From contig JASAMV010000158.1 in the NCBI GenBank assembly GCA_030248065.1, positions 124,001-188,000 on the forward strand: a DNA stretch of 64,000 nucleotides, given 5' to 3'. The stretch comes from Rhynchonema sp. JSB1_4. Its lineage: Eukaryota; Nematoda; Chromadorea; Monhysterida; Xyalidae. The translations under genes and the position numbers were made by a program. Each line of letters starts with the position of its first letter. Positions within the stretch are counted from its first letter, which is position 1. Below the pieces are notes generated by a model that was not told where the DNA came from, did no database searches, and saw only the letters and a program-made list of their open reading frames with translations. Shown here piece by piece: positions 14,401 through 23,854 of this stretch.

Positions 14401-17400
14401 TCAGGGTGTCTGATTTTCGATATCTGAGGGCTTTGATTTAATTGATTTATGCCAGTTATTGCTTTTATTCTTTACAGCAGAAGTCCTTCACTGACCAGCA
14501 CAAAAAGTTTTCCCAGTTAAATGCAACCAAAACCTTTTCGCGCCAAAAATATGAGTGTCATTTCGTAAAACCATATGCGCAGCAAACAACCAAAAACTAA
14601 CATGGCTGCTTGCTTGATGTTACACAATAGAATGACCAGGCATCAGGAACAAGCCAACAGTGGATTTTTCCCATACAAATACAAGGTACTGCCTTGTTCC
14701 GCTCATGAGCTTGTGCTCTTGTGGCCGATGGAAGTTTTTGGTGACGCAGCCACTGGGGTAACCGGAGGCGACAGTAGTAACTGAACGTAAGGATATCATT
14801 AATGGCGATTTTTGCTTTTAGATTGCGCTAGTCGTCCCTCTATCGAGCAAGTCGCTGCACCCAATGGCATCGCTCTGATTCGACCCTTGAATGATACAAA
14901 AAGCATCGAAGCTGCATGTAATGGCGGATGGACTTTGATACAGGTTGACAGGGCTGGGTCTATTTGTAGGAAAGTCAGGAACTATGTAAATGTCATTTGC
15001 TGCTCGTAGTCAAACAACTATAGGCGTGGATCAATAACACAGCATATAATGTTCAGCGACGTCACGATGGCCGATTGGATTTCAATCGGACTTACAACGA
15101 CTACGCCATCGGGTTCGGATCTGCGCGCGACAACGACGACTATTGGCTGGGACTCGAACACATTCATTGGATCACGAATCAGGTTGGCTCAACAGGAGGC
15201 GTTTTTGGGCGGTTCACCAGTTTGAATAACTTACGTATAGTCCAGCCACGTGCTCATGAGACGACTCTTTTTAAAGCTTGCTTGGCCAGATTCAAAAATG
15301 CTCCGGTTACACGGGTTTTCGCAAACAAAAGAAAGAGATTTGGCCGAGAGACATGATGGCAAGTTCCAGCTAGCTGACCTCAACTTGTTGCGTGCTTACG
15401 CGAACAGCAACGTCGTTCAACACACCAATGTTTTGGGAGTCAAAAGGGAATTTACGCACCGAGACGGAGAGCATGTTTTTAAAAAATACATGCGTTTCTC
15501 TTTCTTTCGTTTCCGAAATACGTGGAACCAGAACATTATTGGATCCGTTCAAGTCGACTTCAAAATAAGTCGTCTCATGAGTTCGTGGCTGAACTATACG
15601 TAATTTACCGGTTATTTTGCATGCTGTGCTTATAGCACTTGCCATGCTACAACACATGAAATTGATTACAGTACTCGAACGGTTCCCAGCTTCGTGTCCA
15701 GACCTGGGACGTATTCGGTGCGTATCGTTACGCCGATTACGACCGATTCAACGTCTCTGACTCACAGGACAACTATCGACTGTCAATAGGGGGGTACAGG
15801 GGTGGAAATCTGAGTGATGCACTGTCGGCACATGATGGAATGCAATTCAGTGCGTATGATGTGGACAATGACGCCAGTGGCACGCACTGCGCAAGGTGGG
15901 GGCTTGTTGTGGAAATCTGAGGAGTGACTATCTTGGGGCCAAAATCATATTTTGATAAAATTTATCTCAGATACTACGCAGCGGGTTGGTGGTTCACGCA
16001 TTGCCATCGAGCCAACCTGAATGGCAACTTTTACATCGGAATGATCTGGTTCCAAAACACCACCTCGGATTGGCTCCAGTTTGCAAAGTCGGAAATGATG
16101 GTGAAACAGTATGACAGAGAACGGTGAAACAGCAATGGGACCGGGGAAGTGACAGTGGGAATTGTTTTTTCACTCCATGTGATTGCGAGAAACGCTTATG
16201 TACCAAAAATCCAAGATAATGCACACTTATACAATGATGTTATACGTGTTATGGTGTTTTTGTCTTTTCATTATTCTCCCTAAATTGCATAATTTATTGT
16301 TAACTTTTTTGACAGTTCACTGATTTGATTCATTGTTAAGTTTGATTGCACCAGTTTTATTTTTGAACCAGTTTGCATTTTGGACGGTGTACAGCGTGAA
16401 AGTCTAGTGACGTTTTCGCATCCGTAAAAACCATGAGGAAGCAAAGTAACCTGATAAGGCACAGCGTCGAAGAACAACGGCAGGAACCAATTGAGGGTTA
16501 CGGTGGCGAGGTCGATGTCGCATCGTTCCAAATGGTCACTCAAATGGGGCAGTTTCTCAGCGACCAGCTCTTTGAGCACTTCTTGGTCCGCTTGCGCACC
16601 CGTCAGCGAATTGTCAAAATACGATGGCACGAAGTAGCGCTCGGTCAATGCCACTAGGAACCTGCGAATGTGAAAGTATGCATATGGGTGCTGCAGAGTC
16701 ACCTAATGCACCAGGCAGGCGCCATCATAGCGTGACTGGACAGGCATCAAACGCTGCCCATACATGCATAGCTGGAGGACTTGAGCATCCGATGCAACAT
16801 CCCACATAATCATTCGTGCACTGATGATGACCTGGTGCACCACCCTATCTCTGAAAATTGTTGAGGATCAGTGCAAAGTGCGTGGCTGATGGGCATGATA
16901 ACAAGAGTTATGGTGCATGGCTACTTTACCGCATTGCAATGCGATGAGCTTTGGAATGAATCAAAGAAACCCCAAAGATCACCAAAAGGTGTCCTCCGGA
17001 CTCAAGAACAGCAACGAGACAGCAGCAATGAAGTTCATGCCCTGACAATAGCCGATGGTCGGATTGTGAATACAGAAGGATCGTAGCACTTGTTGCAGTT
17101 GGTTGACCTGCAATTTACATATGTCGCGTGTAACATCAGTTGAAACAGCTGGGAAGTGTACGCAGGTAGCACGTTGTGAAGAACTGTTGGGATTCGAACT
17201 CGGGACCAATTCGGGTAACAAACCCCTTTGCAAGTTGGCGAACTGAAGTGCACGTTGTTGGGCATCGTTCGCAGCAGATCGAGTTGGATTTGTTTCTGGT
17301 TGATTTGTGCGTACTAAAAACAATAGACACGTCCGTTAGAAAAATGGAAAAATAAAGGAATAAAATAAAAAGCATCCACCTCATAATCGGATATACCGTG

Positions 17401-20400
17401 CGAGCTGCACAGGTTTCGGTAATAGTATTTGCCGAACTTGAGTTTGAAGTCGACCACTTGTTGATGTATGAGACATCGCCAGATGGCACTACGATACGAC
17501 GGGGGTATGCCTTGTCGGACAAGCAGACGCGTTTCTGCCTGAATTGACAAGGCAAGTGACATTAGGTTGGGTTGGGTTCACGGTCAGACAAGGATTTGCT
17601 AAAGTCTCACATTGTTCAGCAGAATGTTCTTGCTTTTGGCCAGGTACACCTTCCATCGTTGTTTATGCTGCTGTTGTGAGGCAAGTTGAGCCTGTGAAAC
17701 ATCACAATGACAACTAAGTCTGCCACAGTCGAATGATGTAATGTTTCACACACCTGATAGTGCAGATGCAGCTGTGTGCAAATGTAGTGGAGCGCCAGGG
17801 ACTCGTCAGTGAAACTGTGCCGAAACCCATACATGTCGACGTGGTAGTTCTGCGACGTGAGACTGAAAAGTAAAAGGGGAAAGTGCATGGATTTTGGATA
17901 AAAAAACTTCTCGTTGCGTTTGTGTTCGTGCCCAGTTTCAGTTTTTTTTCATTCGATTTTGCGTGATATTGCGTCACTAACGTTAATGTCAGCAACATAC
18001 CTTTCGTAAGTGGGTAACGTTGGGTCCACATCACGGGCTTCTTCAAGTAGAGCGCATACTCGCTTTTTGTGCTACAAAAAATAATTAACTTTTTTAATGA
18101 CGACGAACAGATTAATGCGAGACCAAAGTGATTTCAAAGTAGTGCTATCATTTTTTCTAACATGGATTTTTTACGCGCACGGTACTATTATTGTTGAAGT
18201 AATTAGCACTAACAATGTCTCCACCAAACAGTTTCACTTCGACGGCATCGACTGGCCTCCGATCGCTGACCGGGATTCGAATGCATGATTGCAGCAGATA
18301 GACGTATTGTTGCTTGAAATGGTCAAGTTGGGATTCAAGCTCGTTCGCCTTGCTGAAACAGGCAAACATTAACTACTAATCATGTACCATGTTTGAAACA
18401 TTACCCATGTGATGACTGACCGAGTGAGCGCAATTGTTTGGTTCTTGTCATCGTGCCATTTGGCTGAGAGCCTCACAACTTCTGAATTGAGGAATTTGTT
18501 CTGATTCTGCAGATACTTGGAATCGCCGCCACTCGTCTCGTCGCTGAAAGTTTTTCATGGTTGAATTTCTATATTTTTTCGAAAAAAATGCAGAACATCA
18601 AGAATTCCCAACCATTTTTCGATTTGTTGCAATTTCTCCTGCATTTCGTGCACCTGGCGCGTCAGAGCATTGATCTCTCGTTGATGCTCGCTGTTGAGCA
18701 CTTGCAGACGATGCAGCTCGGAGCGGAGCTTGGTGTTTTCCGCGCTGCAACATACAAATCAAGGTCATGTTTACAAAAAACAAGAAAATATGTAAAAACA
18801 TTTCCAAAAAAGGCAGAAATTTTATCTATGATGGGAAACTTTCTGAAGTATAGACGCAGTCACACCAACGTCAATTCCAGATGCACATGCGAGTGCGAGC
18901 TGCGTCGATCGTCATACTGCTCGGGTTCGTCCTCCAGCTCGTTCTCCGCGCTGAAACATCACGCTTCTAAGGATGTTATCTGGCTGGCTGGCTAATGTTT
19001 CACCAATGAACACACTCGTACGGTGCTGGTTGATCGTGCAACCAGTTTCGAATCCAGTTCTGCAACGCGTCAGCATTGTTCGATGCGCCGTTGTGCTTGT
19101 GCACGTCCGGGTCCGGCGGAGGGTACGAGGCTGTCATCAAGTCGGCTTGACCACTGAACACAAATAATGTTTCACATATAGACATCTGATGAATTTCTTC
19201 CGACGTATATGTAACGTGCAACTTTTGTTGTAAATAAACGTTGATAGCTTTTCAGTAGCGCCATCCTTGACGTAAGCATAATGTACCTTGTCACGCTTGT
19301 TATCATGCCCATCGATTCATACACCCACCTGTGAGTGGGCAATTCCGCAGCATCGACTATCGACGGGGGATCGGCCATAGATCTTTGATCGTCAGGTGTG
19401 GCTGAGAAATAGAAGGTGCATTGCGTGCGGAATGTGTCTTTGGCACTGGGACGTCGGGTTGGTGAACCTGCATTTTGGATAAATTCAGATTACTTAGTGC
19501 CGTGTATACGAGCATTCTCAGCTACTTCCACGTGCAGAATGTTAATAACCGCTGCAGTTACAGAAGGCAACTGGGTTACATATATGTGCACGGCACTGAG
19601 GCTCGAAAAACACTGAACAATTGCAAGAAACAAACATTACCAACTGAACCGTTACACTTACGAACGCATAATGTGCGTGACAGCGGTGTGTTTGCGCCAG
19701 CGACATGATGCATGCTGCTCTCCAATGCACTATCCAGGGCGGCTGCCATCTCTGCATCGCTCTACAGCAAAAAAGAAAAATTGGAATCCTATTTTATTAT
19801 TCAGGTTTTCAGTACCTTTAGTTACATTTATGACGGCTTTGTATAGGATCAGTTAACCACTTTGTACAAAAACGCTCCAGCTTGGGTGAGCTTATGTGAG
19901 ATTTGGCTAGCTGTCAAAAATGCATCAGGTGCACTGCGTTCGGAATAATAATGCTGGTGTGCATTTGGGGTTGGCAAACATCTTTTGCGAACATGCAGGT
20001 ATTCATATGGCTTGCATCTTTGTACTGCTCTGCAAATCTGGGCTAGGAAACAGACCGTCTGACCAACATCCAACTTAGACAAGGGATGTTCCAACCAACG
20101 TAAATGCGAATTCGTAATAAAATACCATAAAGCACCGCCGACTAGATCGAATTCTATCTGACGAACCGGCAGTGATGCGGATGAGAGCCTGCGTCCGCCG
20201 ATGCCCAGACTAAGTCCCCCTTGGTTGCTGTACAGATCCTGGTCACCCAATGTGCCAGCCGCGTGCTGTAGACCACCCGCACCGAACAGTTTCGGCGTCT
20301 CGTCCTTGCGATTCTGCGGAGTTTTTTTTAGAACTTATTTCATTTTTTGTGAACAAGACCGCATTCTAGATACCGTCTACCCCTTCTTATAGTTACTTGA

Positions 20401-21611
20401 TCAAATCTGGCATTTTTTGTAACTGAACATTCACTATTTTGCGTGACTGACTGTTGACCAAACCATCAGTCACTTTGCAAAGTCACTCAACAGGGCAGTT
20501 TGTCAAGGTCTGCGGCTCTCGCTTTGTTGCACGGCACTGTCATTCTAAACAACAGTGCATAATATGCAAATGTACTCTACCACCTGCAATGCATTCATCC
20601 AAACGATGGCCGCTTGTTCGTTGGTGGCCTCTTTGTGTTATGTGTACTCTACCACCTGCAATGCATTCATCCAAACGATGGCCGCTTGTTCGTTGGTGGC
20701 CTCGAGTTCGTATTGTCGATTACCAGGACATCTGAAAATAACAAACTTGTCAAACTTGTTAATCGAAATTTGTTTGCCCTGGTCACGTGACTTTTCTTGA
20801 ATGAGGAATACCTATACATGCATGCATTAAAATTTATCGACTCCACCGATTTTTTTCCAACAGTGTAAAAGCTTGTGCATCCTGCGAACAACTGACATGC
20901 TGCACTTGGTCGAAATTATAGTGGGACGGGGCTACACGGAAACGACATAAATGTAAAACATCCACTTCTGTTTATTCAATTGACTCACCGTATCAAAAAC
21001 GTGAAGGGACTGGTATCGGATATAGTGACAGCGCATTGTTTGAGTGATATCTGTCCGATGGGGTCTTTGCGTCGAATGAACTCTGTTTCGTCCTTGAAGT
21101 ACACCAACTGACTGTTGATCTCATCCAGCACAAAGTAGTAGCGACGCCGAGGCTTCAGCATCGATAAAGCTGAGCAAATAAGCCAATTCAATTGTCGCCA
21201 TCGCATATGGCCGAAACGCAGATTGACCGCGTGTCCTAGTCATATGAACATTTAGGTGCAATGGCGTTCGCGCACAATGGTGGCAAAATGTGTTGTTTTG
21301 CGCATTCACACTGACGATGAGCTGGTGCACCAACCGTCCATGCTAGATACCCAAAAACCAGTTCAATCAGGATCTTTCGTCGTGAAACATCTGCTGCGCC
21401 ACGCAACCGACAGTGAAACTGCGAAAGCATTAGACTGATGTTTCACATTACAAATACGCTAAGTAAATCTTTCTTGAAATATCAGGCTAACGTACCGCCT
21501 CCGAGAAATCGAACATTCATGTACGCGGCCAGACTGTACCAGTCGGACATGATACAGCCACGGCCCTGGAACGAGGCCTTGGTGAGGTAGGAAGTGTCGT
21601 GCTCAAGTAAT
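3558..21611 (-). CDS. PH-coiled coil-TBC Rab-GAP protein with C-terminal beta-propeller
   Basis: A minus-strand gene of about 18 kb with some 28 exons. Reading from the 5' side: PH domain (about 21175-20656), a linker and coiled coil (20315-17754), a TBC domain (17691-8504), and a WD40-like propeller (8455-3558). The PH/coiled-coil/TBC part resembles TBC1D2 (Armus) and nematode TBC-2, endosomal GTPase-activating proteins acting on Rab5/Rab7-type GTPases. The propeller resembles the C-terminus of JIP3/4 and ARHGEF10/17 proteins. The junction is in phase: the exon ending AAITNQ is followed by a GTATTG donor and the next exon starts at CCCGTCAG|CCC with no ATG. Without that splice the frame stops after six more residues, so two separate genes remain possible. 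An acceptor at the first exon suggests more 5' exons; ATG at 21550 is the earliest start seen. Confidence 0.7.
11113..16127 (+). CDS. Secreted coiled-coil protein with C-terminal fibrinogen-related domain
   Basis: The start at 11113 begins a signal peptide (ILPIVLFCHVSVLTAELSG). Exons (approximate): 11113-11316, 11387-11465, 11622-11750, 11840-12018, 12092-12188, 12252-12466, 12531-12629, 12699-12903, 13490-13579, 13633-13748, 13775-13856, 14066-14289, 14822-14943, 15024-15182, 15672-15895 and 15971-16127. The middle exons are heptad-rich coiled coil with N-glycosylation sequons and a proline block (EPPPSPPPVHVH). The last four form the FReD: NGGWTLIQ, DYAIGFGSARDNDDYWLGLE, DVDNDASGTHC (calcium-site-like) and YYAAGWWFTHCHRANLNG, with the typical second disulfide pair C...C. 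The first FReD half is short. Expected role: extracellular oligomer binding glycans or matrix, as in angiopoietin/ficolin-like proteins; the ligand is unknown. It lies antisense inside the TBC gene intron. Confidence 0.85.
13096..13151. repeat. GTGAAACATCA inverted pair (hairpin), fibrinogen gene intron
   Basis: GTGAAACATCAG at 13096 and CTGATGTTTCAC ending at 13151 form perfect 12-bp inverted ends of a 56-bp unit inside the intron 12904-13489. Confidence 0.8.
13265..13452 (+). repeat. Dispersed ~190-bp repeat, copy 1
   Basis: The unit starts near CCAACATGGCTGCTTGCTTG and ends CCACTGGGGTAACCGGAGG. It recurs in the same orientation at about 14590-14770 and 49468-49645, with a shared core TTTTTCCCATACAAATACAAG. 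No terminal inverted repeats seen; it could be a SINE-like or satellite-derived unit. Confidence 0.75.
14590..14770 (+). repeat. Dispersed ~190-bp repeat, copy 2
   Basis: Same unit as 13265-13452, including the core with CCCATACAAATACAAGGTAC and the CTGGGGTAACCGGAGG end. It sits in the next long intron of the same gene. Confidence 0.75.
15231..15603. mobile_element. 373-bp inverted-repeat element (MITE) inside FReD intron
   Basis: Left arm TTACGTATAGTCCAGCCAC and right end CTATACGTAA are inverted copies. Similarity of the arms extends over 100 bp inward (CTCATGAGACGACT on both sides). It separates two FReD exons and inflates the intron 15183-15671. Confidence 0.75.
17692..17753 (-). repeat. 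Introner-like intron made of a GTGAAACAT inverted pair
   Basis: This 62-nt intron of the TBC gene starts (minus strand) GTGTGTGAAACATTACA and ends GTGATGTTTCACAG. The two ends are inverted copies and lie directly inside the splice sites. Flanking exons read ...LHYQ and AQLASQQQ in phase 0. Confidence 0.75.
18951..19003 (-). repeat. Introner-like intron, 53 nt, motif forms both splice sites
   Basis: On the minus strand the intron begins GTGAAACATTAGCC (donor GTGAAA is the motif itself) and ends GCGTGATGTTTCAG (acceptor is the complementary motif). Flanking exons join through a split TGC codon and keep frame (PAPYECVH / AENELEDE). Confidence 0.7.
20571..20703. repeat. Tandem duplication of the PH-domain exon end
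   Basis: A 61-bp unit (20571-20631) is repeated exactly at 20643-20703, period 72. It covers the last 48 coding bases of the PH exon (EATNEQAAIVWMNALQ) plus the GTGGTA donor. On the minus strand the downstream copy is preceded by CACAAAG, a usable acceptor, so it could act as a second partial exon. The two copies are identical over the repeat, so the event is recent or maintained by conversion. Confidence 0.9.
21381..21446. repeat. GTGAAACATC inverted pair in TBC-gene intron
   Basis: GTGAAACATCTGC at 21381 and the inverse ending TGATGTTTCAC at 21446 bracket a 66-bp unit in the intron between the first two visible exons. One mismatch in the 11-mer on the left side. Confidence 0.65.
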
Positions 21612-23854
21612 CTGAAACATTTCCCTGCTCGCAAAGTGGATGTTAGAAACTCGAAATTTGAAACGGCTCGAATATTGAGGTCTCATTGAGGTCATGACTC
21701 AGCGCGGATGAAAACAAGGTTCAGCGACAAAGACCTTAAACATACATGTACATTACATACCTGTAACAGCATTTTGTAATTTGTTTGTTTTGGTTTTGAC
21801 GTAAAACGTGGACTGAGAACTCAGCCGCAATCTACAAGGGACGTTATCAGACCATGCATGTATCGCCTTGTTTGGAAAATTATGTCAAGGGGGAATGGAT
21901 CTACACACAAGCTGTCAAATGACGGGATTGTTTTTTCTGACTGAAGGATTTTAAAACGAATTTAGGCAATGGATTCAATATTTTTGACCTGATTCGGATT
22001 GATAATCTTATTTGATAAACAAAGATGCCCAGATAAACAACGTCTGTCTGAAGAATAGCGAGCGTGGAGGTCCCAGACAAAGCACCACCCAAACAAACAG
22101 AGATCTGGAAGCTGCCTATGTGATTCAGAAAGCTCTCCCGGTCTTAATAAGATGGGCTACTGGTGGGCCAATAGAAAATATCCGTTTCGAAATAAGCTCA
22201 TAATCTACTCAGAACCGGGCAGTCTTGTAACTTTTTCAAGGCAGGTGGTCTGTTAAAAAATGGGTACAGTACTCTGTCTGTATACGGACCACACACCCAC
22301 GCGTTGGGAACGGATTCGATGGTTTACAGTATGGGGTCGTTCTGCACATCTGCGTGCTCATAAACACGTACATATTTGTAAATAAGATCGTGAAAAACAA
22401 AGTCACGGTTCATGCACAAAAAAAATTTGTCACCCTGCCGCGGTGCAAGGTGCATTTTTCGCTTTTGACAGCGCACACATTCTCGAAGGACGAGTGTTGA
22501 GCATGACTGCATCCCAGATGTCTGTGTGCCGGTGCAAGTCACATAAATTTTTGATCTTAGTTCCATCTATATCAGTTAGTTTGATAACCAGGATCTTCAT
22601 TTGTGAGACATGCATGACTTTGCAAAATCATTGTGGCAATCTCTATGAGTCAATAGCATAGAAACAAGTGCTCTGTTCATACGCTTAGGCACGGCACTAA
22701 TATTGCTCCCGTTGCATACCGTAAATCTCCATCGCTTTGTATGGTGGCTAGCTGGGCATCAACAGTAGACGTGTTGCTTGATTTGTAGGTGCCAACAGCA
22801 GGTTGTTTGCTTGACTGTTGCTGCTGGTTGTCAGTCAATGGTGTCAGACAGTGTGCACTGGCCGACAGTTGGGATTGGGATGTGGGCTGATGCATCACAC
22901 ACACGAACTGGCAGATGTGAACCTGATGTTCTTACATGGCGTTGGGGATTGGCTGTTACTGGTTATTACTGCTTGTACCTGGGACAACAGCAGTAGCGGC
23001 TTGCGAAGTGGCAATGGACTGACTGAATGCTACACGGTTGGACGGACTTGCACAAGCTGTGGCTTGCCTGGTTGCACTGTGGTGTTACTGATGGCAGGTC
23101 AAGAAAACAGCCATTGAGTTTCCTGTTTCATTCAGTAAGCAAATACGCCTTGCATCCGAACCTTTTACAAGGTCACTGTTGATCTGTAATCTAGCACTAG
23201 TAAATCCCAAGTGCTGTTCCATCCAATCTCAACGCAACACCTGTGAGCTGAACAAGCACAATTTCGATCTGCGGTTTATTTCATGCACTGGTTGCTGGTG
23301 CAATGTTGAAAGTGATCTTTATATCCACAAAGAGTCTTAGTTTCAGGGCTGCTCGTCGTTGTCTGTTTGCACAGTCTGATCTCAATAACTCAATAACAAA
23401 TTCCATCTTTGCTTGACCGACCCAGATTCGGGTGGCACGCTCTCGTGGTCTGCTGCTACTGTTTTTCATTCATTCATGGGCAAAAGTTTGTCTCAAGTCT
23501 GGTGGATATTGGGTGTTTTTGGTTACGTTGTGCTAAATTCAATAAGAACATATTGGGTTTCAAATTTCTGTATCCAATACCTTTAATGCTCAGGACAGGA
23601 TCACATGAGTGGCAGCTGATCACACAAGCTGTTTTTGACTGACAAATCACGACAGATGTACATTTCTTGCATTCTTCTGCATAAAAATAAGAGCAAGAAA
23701 TGAAATAGCATCGCCACGGCACTGAAAAGCTGAAACGTAAATACATACAGTACTTGTACAAGTAGTACAACTGTACAATTGCGCTGTAAAGTCTTGAGAG
23801 CGGTTTTTAACACTGAAGGAGCAAAAAGCAAAGACCAGTCAGGCAGTGAAACAT
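21612..23854. other. Intergenic region upstream of the TBC gene
   Basis: It lies between the 5' side of the TBC gene (-) and the stop of the MLT-10-like gene (-). It must hold the TBC promoter and possibly unseen 5' exons, plus the MLT-10-like 3' UTR. It has short A/T runs and CAG/CTG-like text near 22780-22860. I see no convincing exon or repeat; ORFs of up to about 99 codons here show no family features. Confidence 0.4.

Larger units (their letters stand above)
8988..16450 (-). other. Large intron of the TBC gene hosting an antisense gene
   Basis: Donor CAG|GTTACT at 16450 and acceptor TTTGCAG|ACA at 8987 join FFDAVPYQ to TMLRIWDCF in phase 0, exactly restoring the TBC helix. Inside, on the + strand, lies the fibrinogen-domain gene 11113-16127. 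From 8988 to 11112 I see only AT/T-rich intron sequence (T-runs 9010-9075) and no convincing exon; ORFs there lack family features. From 16128 to 16450 only a short 3' UTR-like stretch is visible. Confidence 0.8.
8504..17691 (-). other. TBC (Rab-GAP) domain exons split by a 7.46-kb intron
   Basis: Exons near 17540-17379 read VRQGIPPSYRSAIWRCLIH. The next gives IQLDLLRTMPNNVHF, with the catalytic arginine of the IxxDxxR motif. Then VNQLQQVLRSFCIHNPTIGYCQGMN supplies the catalytic glutamine of YxQ. After the exon ending NWFLPLFFDAVPYQ (to 16451), the reading continues at 8987 with TMLRIWDCFLLEGPKILFRF and ends KLTYDVEGLIQ. Both dual-finger residues (R and Q) are present, so GAP activity is expected. 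The following exon reads VAFEGMKPFPKRRDL, as after TBC domains of the TBC1D2 group. Confidence 0.85.
17754..21611 (-). other. N-terminal exons: PH domain and coiled coil of the TBC gene
   Basis: The first visible exon (about 21611-21497) contains MSDWYSLAAYMNV. The PH core exon (about 21175-20990) reads RRRYYFVLDEINSQLVYF and continues in 20731-20656 with CPGNRQYELEATNEQAAIV, the usual PH strand plus C-terminal helix with tryptophan (VWMNALQ). Then come a serine/glycine-rich linker (20315-20146), an acidic/proline exon (19162-19004, ASYPPPDPDVHKHN) and heptad-like coiled-coil exons: 18745-18620 (LRSELHRLQVLNSEHQREI), 18544-18424 and 18356-18223. In the family the PH domain directs the GAP to membranes and the coiled coil binds Rac or other partners; here that is inference. 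Confidence 0.7.

Noticed and set aside
19849..20140. Continuation of the PH-linker frame beyond the GGTGCT donor
   Set aside because: The text (FITNSHLRWLEHPLSK...) has no low-complexity or coiled-coil character like its neighbours and follows a good splice donor, so it is intron.
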